A stretch of 64,000 nucleotides of DNA, from contig PKTP01000005.1 in the NCBI GenBank assembly GCA_002869105.1, forward strand, positions 44,674 through 108,673. The letters are read 5' to 3'. This DNA is from Alphaproteobacteria bacterium. GTDB lineage: Bacteria; Pseudomonadota; Alphaproteobacteria; UBA7879. Below, piece after piece: positions 38,733-47,721 of this stretch. How positions within the stretch are numbered: position 1 is the first letter of the stretch; each line of letters begins with the position of its first letter. Both the position numbers and the translations under genes were made by a program. The notes below the pieces were generated by a model, which did no database searches, had not been told where the DNA came from, and worked only from the letters and a program-made list of their open reading frames with translations.

Positions 38733-40022
38733 ATGAGAATCCAAATGTTTTTTTTACTTATGCTCTGCTCACTGAGCTTTTTTGAACTCTCGTCCCACGC
38801 CACTTCTGGAAATAGCGGGTATGATGTTTCAATTGCCTGTGACTCTCTTGGGAAGAAAAAAGAACAGTGTGTAGCAAGCGTCAAACGATTTGAAGATAAA
38901 ACGGGCCTCAAAGCTAAGGTTATTGAAGCCCCCACAGGTTCATCCAATCGGCTTGCTTGGGTGTTACAGCAGCTGGCATCGAAATCATCTGACATTGACG
39001 TGTATCAAATAGACACAACATGGGCTGGTTTATTAAAAGACCATCTTATGCCACTATCTGAGCACATCTCAAAAGAGCAAACAGATCTTTATCATCAAAC
39101 CCTCATCCAAAATAATACCATCGATGGTCAGTTATTGGCCTTGCCTTGGTATGTTGATATTGGCCTACTTATTTATCGTAAAGATCTTTTAGAGAAGTAT
39201 CAAAAAGATGTCCCTAAAACATGGGATGCATTAGCCGAAACTGCTGAATATATTCAACAAAAGGAAAGAGAGGCTGGTAACAAAAAAATTTGGGGCTATG
39301 TTTTCACTGCAAAGGCTTTTGAAGGCCTCACCTGCAATGTAATTGAATTCATTCACTCAAATGCCGGTCAAGCCGCCATTGGTAAGGATGGAACGGTGAC
39401 GATCAACACACCAGAGAACGCAGAAATGTTTGAAAAAGTTAAAAGTTGGATCAATAAAATCACCCCCAAAGGTGTTTTAAACTATGCTGAAGAAGACAGT
39501 CGAGGGGTTTTCCAATCTGGAAATGCGGTCTTTGTGCGCCATTGGCCTTATGCAGTCTCTCTTGCCGAGGCAGATGAAAGTCCCCTTAAGGGTAAAATTG
39601 GGGTTGCCTCTCTTCCAGCTGGAAAGGCTCCCGGGAGTCAATCAGTTAGCACACTTGGTGGCTGGCAATTAGGAATATCAAAGTACAGCAAGCGCAAAGA
39701 GAACGCTCTTAAACTGGTCAAATTTCTAACAAGCAAAGAGGAGCTAAAAGAACGAGCTCTTTCAGGCAATTATTATCCCCCGATGCTTTCACTCTATGAA
39801 GATACAAAAGTTCAAGACGCTCTCCCTTACTGGCAAAAGTTTCTTGAGGCCTTCCAAAATATTGTGGCACGCCCCTCTGCGCAAGCAAAGTCAAAATACA
39901 ACCAAGTCTCATCGAATATTTGGAACACAGCTCATAGTATTTTTATTGGCAGAAAAAACGCAGAAGTTGCCCTCAAAAATCTAGAGAAGAAATTGAAACT
40001 ACTCGTCAAAAAAAATCAATAA
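38733..40022 (+). CDS. sugar ABC transporter substrate-binding protein
   Basis: 429 residues from ATG 38733, with AGGAG 6 bases upstream; the frame's earlier ATG at 38703 lacks one. Signal peptide at about 1-25. The mature part is a MalE/ThuE-type family 1 binding protein: SIACDSLGKKKEQC, WVLQQLASKSSDIDVYQIDTTWAG, ALPWYVDIGLLIYRKDLLEKY, and a C-terminal LGGWQLGISKYSKRKENALK. Likely ligands are trehalose, maltose or a similar glycoside. Two permease genes follow at once. Confidence 0.88.
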   Translation: MRIQMFFLLMLCSLSFFELSSHATSGNSGYDVSIACDSLGKKKEQCVASVKRFEDKTGLKAKVIEAPTGSSNRLAWVLQQLASKSSDIDVYQIDTTWAGLLKDHLMPLSEHISKEQTDLYHQTLIQNNTIDGQLLALPWYVDIGLLIYRKDLLEKYQKDVPKTWDALAETAEYIQQKEREAGNKKIWGYVFTAKAFEGLTCNVIEFIHSNAGQAAIGKDGTVTINTPENAEMFEKVKSWINKITPKGVLNYAEEDSRGVFQSGNAVFVRHWPYAVSLAEADESPLKGKIGVASLPAGKAPGSQSVSTLGGWQLGISKYSKRKENALKLVKFLTSKEELKERALSGNYYPPMLSLYEDTKVQDALPYWQKFLEAFQNIVARPSAQAKSKYNQVSSNIWNTAHSIFIGRKNAEVALKNLEKKLKLLVKKNQ

Positions 40023-40043
40023 TAGAAAGAATTTGAAATCACT

Positions 40044-40943
40044 ATGATGCCTCAATCGAGATCAGCGCTAACCAAGTCGAGAGTTCGCTCAGCATGGCTG
40101 TTCTTAATACCTACTCTAGTACTATTATTTGTTGTTGCTGGCTGGCCTTTGGCTAGAACAATCTCGTTCTCTCTAACAGATGCTAATTTATCAAACTTAC
40201 AAGCTGCTCAATGGGTCGGTTTGGAAAACTTCAAACTCCTTTTTGAGGATGATGATTGGTGGATATCTGTTAAGAATACACTCTTTTTTACTTTTATTTC
40301 TGTTTTCTTTGAAACAATCTTAGGGCTGATGATTGCTCTCGTACTGAATACAAAGTTTAAAGGGCGTGGCCTGGTAAGGATGGCTGTTCTTGTGCCATGG
40401 GCCATTCCAACAATTGTTTCAGCACGGATGTGGGGCTGGATGTTTCACGATGTTTATGGTGTTTTTAACTATATGCTTCAGTCGATTGGCATCCTTTCAA
40501 AGCCGTTAGCATGGACAGCTGATCCTGACCTGGCACTCTTTACCGTTATTATTGTCGATGTATGGAAAACAACGCCCTTTATGTCGCTATTGATGCTTGC
40601 AGGGTTACAAATGTTACCCCAAGAATGCTATGAGGCCGCTAGGGTTGACGGCATCCACCCCATTAGAGTCTTTTTTAAAATCACTTTACCCCTTTTAAAG
40701 CCAGCCATCGTCGTTGCTGTTATCTTTAGAACATTAGATGCGGTCAGAGTTTTTGACTTAATATACGTCTTAACAAGTGGCAGCCAAGATACAATGTCCA
40801 TGTCCGTTTATGCCCGCCAACAACTTTTTGATTTTCAAAACATTGGCTTAGGCTCTGCTGCCTCTACCTTGCTCTTCCTTATGATCGCAAGCTTCACAAT
40901 CGTTTATATGTCGTTCAGCGGATTGAACAAAGAGAGAAATTAG
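40044..40943 (+). CDS. sugar ABC transporter permease (MalF/ThuF type)
   Basis: 299 residues, six membrane helices: FLIPTLVLLFVVAGWPLAR near the N-terminus, then VPWAIPTIVSARMWGWMF. The EAA loop that docks the ATPase reads YEAARVDGIHPIRVFFKITL. It sits 21 bases after the binding protein and 2 bases before the second permease. Confidence 0.9.
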   Translation: MMPQSRSALTKSRVRSAWLFLIPTLVLLFVVAGWPLARTISFSLTDANLSNLQAAQWVGLENFKLLFEDDDWWISVKNTLFFTFISVFFETILGLMIALVLNTKFKGRGLVRMAVLVPWAIPTIVSARMWGWMFHDVYGVFNYMLQSIGILSKPLAWTADPDLALFTVIIVDVWKTTPFMSLLMLAGLQMLPQECYEAARVDGIHPIRVFFKITLPLLKPAIVVAVIFRTLDAVRVFDLIYVLTSGSQDTMSMSVYARQQLFDFQNIGLGSAASTLLFLMIASFTIVYMSFSGLNKERN

Positions 40944-40945
40944 AC

Positions 40946-41773
40946 ATGCACTCAAGATTTTATTACTTAAACCTCTTTTTGATTACATCCTTGATCGTTG
41001 TCATATGCTTATTTCCATTTTATTGGGCTTTTGTATCCTCGTTAAAATCGGGGTCTGCCCTCTTTACTGTTGATTTTTGGCCTAAAAACCCTGCTTGGGA
41101 AAATTATCTTCTTGTCTTTACAGAACAACCTTTTGGCAAAAACATTTTTAATTCAGCAAAAGTAGCATTGGGCACTGTTCTTCTATGCCTATCTGTTGCA
41201 GTCTTTGCTTCATACTCTTTGGGCAGAATTCAGTTTAAAGGACGTAAACGCATCTTGCTTTTGGTTTTAAGTATTTCAATGTTTCCACAGGTAGCTGTGC
41301 TTTCAGGGATGTTTGAATTAATCAGCTACCTTAATTTATACAATAGCATAGAAGGCCTCATCTTAACGTATATGACGTTTACGCTCCCTTTCAATGTGTG
41401 GATTCTAACCACTTTCATGCGCCAACTTCCAAAAGAAATTGAAGAAGCAGCCATCATAGATGGTGCCTCTAATTGGACTATTTGCACCAGAATTTTACTC
41501 CCTCTTCTTTGGCCCGCACTGGTCACAACCGGTCTTTTAGCCTTTATCGCCGCATGGAATGAATTCCTTTTTGCCCTCACTTTTACTATTGATGATACGG
41601 CACGAACTGTTCCAGTTGCCATATCCTCAATGTCTGGAAAGTCAGAATATGAATTACCCTGGGGAAATATTATGGCGGCATCGGTCATTGTCACATTGCC
41701 GCTGATTATTTTGGTTCTCATTTTCCAAAAAAGAATTGTATCTGGTCTAACAGCCGGAGCAATCAAAGGGTAA
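40946..41773 (+). CDS. sugar ABC transporter permease (MalG/ThuG type)
   Basis: 275 residues, six membrane helices. The EAA loop is EEAAIIDGASNWTICTRILL, followed by the conserved AWNEFLFALTF. It forms the channel with the preceding permease. No nucleotide-binding subunit follows: the next gene is on the other strand. The ATPase must be encoded elsewhere, as with shared MsmK/UgpC-type subunits. Confidence 0.9.
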   Translation: MHSRFYYLNLFLITSLIVVICLFPFYWAFVSSLKSGSALFTVDFWPKNPAWENYLLVFTEQPFGKNIFNSAKVALGTVLLCLSVAVFASYSLGRIQFKGRKRILLLVLSISMFPQVAVLSGMFELISYLNLYNSIEGLILTYMTFTLPFNVWILTTFMRQLPKEIEEAAIIDGASNWTICTRILLPLLWPALVTTGLLAFIAAWNEFLFALTFTIDDTARTVPVAISSMSGKSEYELPWGNIMAASVIVTLPLIILVLIFQKRIVSGLTAGAIKG

Positions 41774-41977
41774 GCCCTCTGCAAAAGCCACGTGGCCTCA
41801 GGATCATGTAAAGTCTGATGAGGACAAGCCAAAACCTGCTATGATCTCCTACACAGCAAAGAGCGCTTCATCTAAACAGATGATGCTATCTGGTTTTATT
41901 CATGCCACATAAGTTAGAAAGAGCCTGTAAAAAAAAGAGAGCCTTATTAAGTCAAAAATATTATATGGCCGACTCTT

Positions 41978-42532
41978 TTAAACTGACGAATCTTTCATAG
42001 AGCTAACTTCTAAAATATTAGAGGGAAAGTGAATAGTAATAGAGTTTTCGTTAAAATGGGAAACGCCACCCAGCCTCATTAAAATCATTTTAGCATTGAG
42101 TGTAAGCTTAATCATGTCCAACTTATTCATGTATTCATTGAAGAAAACAAAAGTTTTTTCATAAGAGTCATTCAAAGCACGGACACTTTTTAGATCACAT
42201 GAGATTGCTGAATCTTTAAAAATTTTTTTTAAGATCTTGTAAAGTGTTTCATTCGAAAGTTTAGAAGAAGAAAAATCGGGTGGCACAAGAAGGCTATCCA
42301 CAGGCTCTCTCACGGGCTTATATTCAACGCATAAGCACCAATCTTTGCTTTTGAATAACGGTCTAACATTTATAAAAATTGAAAGAGAGAGCTTTTTGAT
42401 TGAAACCAAGTAAAATGCTAACAAGGCTTCAACCATAATCGATACGGTACTATAATTTAAAAAAATATTATTTTTAATAAGATCATTTTCCACTTGCTGA
42501 ACAAGACATTTTATTAACGCTATACCTTTCAC
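41978..42532 (-). CDS. hypothetical protein beside the T6SS cluster
   Basis: 184 residues from GTG 42532. I do not recognise it. It has no signal peptide; a moderately hydrophobic stretch at about 28-55 (VEALLAFYLVSIKKLSLSIF) is not clearly a membrane helix. It is divergent from tssK, with about 290 bases shared between the two starts. The rest is mixed charge without cysteine motifs. A T6SS regulator or accessory role is possible by position only. Confidence 0.5.
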   Translation of the reverse strand: MKGIALIKCLVQQVENDLIKNNIFLNYSTVSIMVEALLAFYLVSIKKLSLSIFINVRPLFKSKDWCLCVEYKPVREPVDSLLVPPDFSSSKLSNETLYKILKKIFKDSAISCDLKSVRALNDSYEKTFVFFNEYMNKLDMIKLTLNAKMILMRLGGVSHFNENSITIHFPSNILEVSSMKDSSV

Positions 42533-42753
42533 TGGTCACCAATGTTCGTATTTTGTTCTATCATTGTAAATTTATATATTTATTTCAACATTAAAAGAAA
42601 AAATAACTTTTAACACCTTGATATTATTGGAACAATTCTAATTTTGATACCGTGCCAATAGAAACAACGCAAGGTATGGATTTGATCCTCAAACTCCCTA
42701 AAAAGCTTTGAGTGATTAAAATCATCTTATGTTCTAAAGATCGTGTTAAAGGC

Positions 42754-42780
42754 TTGTTATTTTGAAAGGAGATCTATAAT
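42754..42780 (+). promoter_or_regulatory. probable promoter of the tssK-tssA operon
   Basis: A perfect TATAAT at 42775-42780 is preceded by TTGTTA at 42754-42759 with a short 15-base spacer. Transcription would start near 42787, 36 bases before tssK. The rest of 42533-42822 is AT-rich and holds no other signal that I recognise. Confidence 0.45.
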
Positions 42781-42822
42781 ATTGAGGCTGTTAAGTTGAG
42801 ATCAAGCTCAGGCAGGAGAGGT

Positions 42823-44226
42823 ATGACAAAATCCATCAAACGCATCCAATGGCATGAAGGAATGCTCCTTGAGCCTCAGCATTTTCAACAACAGGAGCGC
42901 TTTAATCTCAACACGCACTTCATTTTTCAATCAACCTCAAATTCTTTTTTTTGGGGGGTAAAATCCATTGAAATTGATGAGGAGTCCCTCGTTTCTGGAA
43001 AATTCATTATAAAAAACCTCCTTGCTTTGATGCAAGATGGTAGTGTGGTCGAAGTAACAGAGGAAGATTCTGCTTTACCTGAACTCGATTTAAATAAAGA
43101 ACAAACAGTTGATTTTAGCACGCCAACATTGATCAATTTATGTATTGTTCAATACAGAGAAGATGCTGCCAATATTCACAACGACTTCCCTCGATACGAA
43201 TCTGTGGCGGACCAAGATTTTGTCGATGAAAACACCGGCCAATCGCCGATATCCATCCCTCGCCTTAAATACAAAATCACACTCTTGGCTGGAGAAAAGA
43301 TCTCTCATCGCTATGTCTCTTTCCCAATAGCGCGCATTCAACATAGGGATGACGGCTTTATCAAGGTGCCATATGCCTATCCAAGCCAAGCTGTTTCTTC
43401 AAATAATGATCTATATTCTCCTCTGAACGCTATGGTTGCAAACCTAAGAAAGAAACTAAACTTTCTTGCATCAAAAATTCAAACCAGTGGTGGCAGTGAA
43501 GACAATACGGTTCTAAAGGCCCTTGTTGATTATTCATTGATTTTAAGCCCGCTGGTGCCGCGTGTTGAAGTGATGCTTGATTCTGAAAATTGTCACCCCT
43601 TCTCTTTATATCAAGAGATATGCTTTATTGCTGGGAGTCTCTCTAATTTACGCAGAGAGGCTGTTTGTCCCAAGCTTCCAAAGTATGACCACCTCGATCC
43701 TCTAAAATCTTTTAATGAAGTTTTGTCACATATTGAAAATTTTGTTTCTGTCATCCGACAATTTACGACAGAAGTTCAGTTTACTTATAATAAGCAAAGC
43801 AAAGTCTTCTCATTAAATGTCACAGAAGATTGGCTTTGGGAAAATAAGATTATTCTGTACTTCTATTATGACGTCAAAGACACGTCTGATGCCGTTTCAA
43901 AGTGGATTGAAAATGCTGTTATCACCTCTGAAGAAAAGTTAGATCCAGCCAGAGAAAAGCGGATTTTAGGAGCTAACAGAGAGATTAAGAAATCAATACC
44001 CAAAATTGCTCTGCCGGCTCGATCTAATATTGTTTATGCCATATTAGACTTTGAAAAAGAGTTTATTAATCTTAAGCATCCTTTAGTTATCTTTAACTCA
44101 ACGCCACTTGAATCCGGTGGCCTTATGCCGCAATCCATAACGTTACAAGCTGTTCTTTCTGAGGAATATGAAATGACAGCAGATGATGTGAAAAAAGGTT
44201 CTCTCGATCATGCTCAATCAGAATAA
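42823..44226 (+). CDS. tssK: type VI secretion baseplate subunit TssK
   Basis: 467 residues from ATG 42823, with AGGAGAG just upstream; the longer frame starts with TTG at 42796. The opening IQWHEGMLLEPQHFQQQERF is the TssK signature. The family forms a trimer linking the baseplate wedge to the TssL/TssM membrane complex. A C-terminal domain, from about 320, binds TssL. It overlaps tssL by 17 bases. It heads a four-gene set with tssL, tssM and tssA. Confidence 0.93.
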   Translation: MTKSIKRIQWHEGMLLEPQHFQQQERFNLNTHFIFQSTSNSFFWGVKSIEIDEESLVSGKFIIKNLLALMQDGSVVEVTEEDSALPELDLNKEQTVDFSTPTLINLCIVQYREDAANIHNDFPRYESVADQDFVDENTGQSPISIPRLKYKITLLAGEKISHRYVSFPIARIQHRDDGFIKVPYAYPSQAVSSNNDLYSPLNAMVANLRKKLNFLASKIQTSGGSEDNTVLKALVDYSLILSPLVPRVEVMLDSENCHPFSLYQEICFIAGSLSNLRREAVCPKLPKYDHLDPLKSFNEVLSHIENFVSVIRQFTTEVQFTYNKQSKVFSLNVTEDWLWENKIILYFYYDVKDTSDAVSKWIENAVITSEEKLDPAREKRILGANREIKKSIPKIALPARSNIVYAILDFEKEFINLKHPLVIFNSTPLESGGLMPQSITLQAVLSEEYEMTADDVKKGSLDHAQSE

Positions 44227-45052
44227 TTCTTTTATTATCTCTTGCTTTCGGCAGTTTTATCAGCACCTGCTTGTTGAAAAATCTAATATTCTCAAGCACA
44301 GCTATGTTGAAGAAGACAAAAACACAGGCGCTGAAACATCTTCAGAAGATGAAAAACCAGACACGGATACAGAAACAGATACAAGTACAGGCACTCCAGG
44401 AAACAACGCTCTCGTTGACCAAGTAACACTATCCTTAGAGAGATTGTTTGATCAGCAAATGAAAGAAGCGCATGAACAAGGTGGTCAAATCTTGGGCTCA
44501 TACTACAAAAAAGCCCAGTATGTTATGGTCGCATTGGCTGATGAAGTTTTTCTTAACCTGGATTGGTTAGAGCGGGAGACATGGGATGACAATCTCTTGG
44601 AAATTAAATTTTTCAACACCCGCAATGCTGGGACTGAAGTGTTCAATCGAATTTCAAAACTCTTGCAAGAAAAAGGGGATCGATTTGATAGAGAACTTGG
44701 TCAAATTCTGTTCTGGACTCTTGGAGTGGGCTTTTTAGGAAAGTTCAGAGATCAAACAGACAGGAAAGAATTACAAAGTTTCAAAGAGGGGTTATTTCGC
44801 TATGTTCTGCTTGAAAAGCCCTTACCTATTGAACAGGCCTCAAAGAAAATATGCCCAGAAGCATACAGAGAAACCGTGTTCAAAGCCATACGGTACTTGC
44901 CTTCCCCAAGGTTTTATTTACTAGCGACACTTACAGCTTTGGGTGTTTATATCTTGGCATCAACAGTTGTGTGGAACCGTGAAACCCATATCTTGAATGA
45001 CAAGTTATCAGAAATATCTTCAGCCATTGAAGAAAATAATCGGAGAGCGTGA
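44210..45052 (+). CDS. tssL: type VI secretion inner-membrane protein TssL (DotU-like)
   Basis: 280 residues. A cytoplasmic helical domain (DotU fold: YVMVALADEVFLNLDW, FFNTRNAGTEVFNRI, FWTLGVGFLGKFRD) precedes one C-terminal membrane helix (about 240-260, FYLLATLTALGVYILASTVV). No periplasmic OmpA-like peptidoglycan-binding domain follows. An acidic insertion rich in Thr, Glu and Asp at about 33-65 is unusual. The stop forms a TGATG overlap with tssM. TssL recruits TssK and anchors the baseplate with TssM. Confidence 0.93.
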   Translation: MLNQNNSFIISCFRQFYQHLLVEKSNILKHSYVEEDKNTGAETSSEDEKPDTDTETDTSTGTPGNNALVDQVTLSLERLFDQQMKEAHEQGGQILGSYYKKAQYVMVALADEVFLNLDWLERETWDDNLLEIKFFNTRNAGTEVFNRISKLLQEKGDRFDRELGQILFWTLGVGFLGKFRDQTDRKELQSFKEGLFRYVLLEKPLPIEQASKKICPEAYRETVFKAIRYLPSPRFYLLATLTALGVYILASTVVWNRETHILNDKLSEISSAIEENNRRA

Positions 45053-47721
45053 TGAGTGTTTTTTTCATGATTGTATCAAAATATCTTCCACAGATCTTAC
45101 TAGGAACAGCTGCTATCTCGCTCATTTTTCTATCGGTGATGGCCATTGTTAATGGTTTTGGGCCTAAAAATTTTCTTAAAGACGATAAAAAAAAGAAAAG
45201 TGCTCACCCTGATATTAAAGCACTTCTCAAAACCTACTGGGTGCAGTTTGTCATCTGGCTGAAAAACACATTTGACACCAGAAAACGTAAGCCGCTCTAT
45301 TTTACGTTTCAGGAGTTCACAAGCTGGTTAAAAAACAATACATACATCAAAGATCCCATCTATAGCTTGCCCTGGTATTTAGCGGTTTCAGATTGCAATT
45401 CAAGCAAATCGGATCTCTTTCATTCATTGCCCCTTGAGAAGCCACACGGATATGACACTCAAATTTCTGATGATGATTTGAGCCCCAGCATTAATTGGTG
45501 GCTTTATAATCAGGGTGTTGTCATCGATATTGAATCTAGCCTTTTTCTTGATTCAGCCCAACAAACAAAAGACAAAAAGCTGTCATCTCTTCTTTCCAAC
45601 CTCAACCTTTTTAGGCCAAAAAGACCGCTTGATGGTATTATTTTATTTTTACCAGGGCATTATTTTCATGGCCCAACAACTCTGACATCTAAAGAGCTCA
45701 GAGAAAAAAGCGAACACGTTGCCACACAGCTCAGAAAGGTTGAAAAACATACAGGGCTTAAATTACCTGTTTATGTCATCATAACTGGGTGCGAGGAAGT
45801 GGCTGGTTTTGAAGGCGTGAGTCAATCTCTCCCTCAAGACAAGATTCAAGAAATTATGGGCTGGTCTTCAGATTATGTCAGCGATACAGAATTTGATCCC
45901 AGTTGGATTAAAACAGGATTCGAATCTCTTTTAAACACTCTTAATCGCTTAAGCTTCGGCATTTTTCTTTCACAAAAAACACCCAAAGAATATCGCGATG
46001 ACAACTTGATTTTTGCCCCCTCTCTCATGAATTTGCAATCTGGTCTCACTGAATACTTAAAAAATTTATTTTCGCAATACAATCTTACGACTCATTACTT
46101 TTTCAGGGGTTTTTATTTCACTGGCAATTTTGAAACCAAGGAAAATGAAAACAAAGTATCTATTTTTAATCAGGTTCGTAAAATTCCACTTTTCATGGCT
46201 GATCTATTTAAAGCCAAAATTTTTGCAGAATACAATATCGCAACGCCCATTGATCAATTCCTCATTTCATCTAACAGACGCATCAATATATACAAGGCCC
46301 TAACAATTATTTTTATTGTTGTTTCCTCTCTGGGCCTATATCTAAGCCACAAACAAATCCGGGCAGATTTAACCCCCATTTTGTCAGATACATCTAAAAT
46401 TCATCAGACAATTGAAGAAATAAAATCACGGGAAGAATCAAATTATAAAACCAATGTTAATAGAGCTGCGGAGTTCTTCCAAGAAAGCGCCCCACACGTC
46501 CTTAATTTGACCGAAAAAATCAGAAACAACAGACTGCAATACTTTTCCATCCCTGCTTCTTGGTTTTCAAGTTTGCCGTTGAAACTTGATCGAATGGCTC
46601 TTATTGCCTTTGATCAAATAATCAGTCGCTCGATGTACTTAGAGATGATTATCAGAAGTCACAACATCATTGAGCGCAACATTCCTGCACTGCGGTTGAA
46701 AGATAGTCGATCTACAGTTACTCACCCGCTATCAAGTGCAGAGTACCTCGTGCTTCAAGGGTATATCGATGCGCTTTATGCCTTAGAAAAAAATGTATCC
46801 ATATTTAATAATTTGAACACAAGTCCAGATATTCAGTCATTCTCCAAACTGATCAACTACCTATATAACTTCTTCTACAGCGAGACTTTTTTAAGACAAA
46901 ACAGCAATTTTATCTTTTCATTGCTGCAAAAAATGAACCTCAAAAAATATGATCTTGCCCGTTATAAAATGAACGCAGAAGAACGGTTCTACAACCTGAT
47001 GATGAGCTTTGCCCAAAGAATTCTTGATCCTTTGAAAAATTATCATCTGGCCATTAATTTACAAAAATCCATTCAGAAAATCGATGAAGATTATGTAGAT
47101 GTGCCAACCTTAAGCGACCTTGAAAACATTAAAAAACTCACCTCTGAGTTGATCAGAGTTTTTGACGGTCAGCAGGTTAATTGGCTTGCACACTCTGAAT
47201 TTAACCCGGGATATGCTTACGCTGAGATGTATAGCAAAACACGAAACATTAGGCTTTTTGACACTGAATTGCTCAATAAAGTGAAGTTAGACATTAACGT
47301 CTTATATCAACTGTCACGGGAAAATTTTAAGAACTTTGGAACCCCGATCACAGGATATTTCTTAACAATTAACCCCTCCACAACAGAAATTCATGCCTCG
47401 GACAGTCTCAGAGCTTTCAGCAAAAATCTTGAGATATTTTTAAGCCAGCCCTTCATGCAAAAGGCATCAGACACGCAATACATCGATACAATTTCCGATG
47501 ATAAACTTCTTTATTGGGACAATGATGCCATCGAAATCGCCTTAGAACTTGTTAAAAATTACAAGGGCTATGTTGAGAAAAAACTCGATCAGTTCACCCT
47601 TGATCTCAACGAATCCCTCAAACTGTTGGCCAAAAAATCACTGCAAAAAAACATTGCAAATATCATGACCCGCGCCCAAAAAGAGGTTGATCTTAGAACT
47701 CTCTCTCCAAACAACCATTGA
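45052..47721 (+). CDS. tssM: TssM (IcmF-like) N-terminal part of a split gene
   Basis: About 889 residues. Membrane helix near residues 10-30, a cytoplasmic NTPase-like domain to about 410, a second membrane helix (about 414-433, ALTIIFIVVSSLGLYL) and the first periplasmic helical section. The Walker A position after LPWYL reads SDCNSSKSD, not GPPGSGKT, so nucleotide binding is probably lost, as in some other TssM. Walker B-like VIDIESS is also altered. The frame ends with TGA at 47719-47721, about 500 residues before a TssM should end; the rest lies in the next frame. ATG 45052 or GTG 45049 may be the start. Confidence 0.88.
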   Translation: MSVFFMIVSKYLPQILLGTAAISLIFLSVMAIVNGFGPKNFLKDDKKKKSAHPDIKALLKTYWVQFVIWLKNTFDTRKRKPLYFTFQEFTSWLKNNTYIKDPIYSLPWYLAVSDCNSSKSDLFHSLPLEKPHGYDTQISDDDLSPSINWWLYNQGVVIDIESSLFLDSAQQTKDKKLSSLLSNLNLFRPKRPLDGIILFLPGHYFHGPTTLTSKELREKSEHVATQLRKVEKHTGLKLPVYVIITGCEEVAGFEGVSQSLPQDKIQEIMGWSSDYVSDTEFDPSWIKTGFESLLNTLNRLSFGIFLSQKTPKEYRDDNLIFAPSLMNLQSGLTEYLKNLFSQYNLTTHYFFRGFYFTGNFETKENENKVSIFNQVRKIPLFMADLFKAKIFAEYNIATPIDQFLISSNRRINIYKALTIIFIVVSSLGLYLSHKQIRADLTPILSDTSKIHQTIEEIKSREESNYKTNVNRAAEFFQESAPHVLNLTEKIRNNRLQYFSIPASWFSSLPLKLDRMALIAFDQIISRSMYLEMIIRSHNIIERNIPALRLKDSRSTVTHPLSSAEYLVLQGYIDALYALEKNVSIFNNLNTSPDIQSFSKLINYLYNFFYSETFLRQNSNFIFSLLQKMNLKKYDLARYKMNAEERFYNLMMSFAQRILDPLKNYHLAINLQKSIQKIDEDYVDVPTLSDLENIKKLTSELIRVFDGQQVNWLAHSEFNPGYAYAEMYSKTRNIRLFDTELLNKVKLDINVLYQLSRENFKNFGTPITGYFLTINPSTTEIHASDSLRAFSKNLEIFLSQPFMQKASDTQYIDTISDDKLLYWDNDAIEIALELVKNYKGYVEKKLDQFTLDLNESLKLLAKKSLQKNIANIMTRAQKEVDLRTLSPNNH

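Noticed and set aside
41786..41796. GCCACGTGGC palindrome after the sugar permease genes
   Set aside because: Only 10 bases, no T run and no promoter nearby; not distinguishable from chance and not a terminator.
47669..47721. Programmed +1 frameshifting in tssM
   Set aside because: The overlap has no rare-codon or stop-adjacent shift signal of the known type, and the A5 run is short; the same lesion pattern in four other genes favours an indel.
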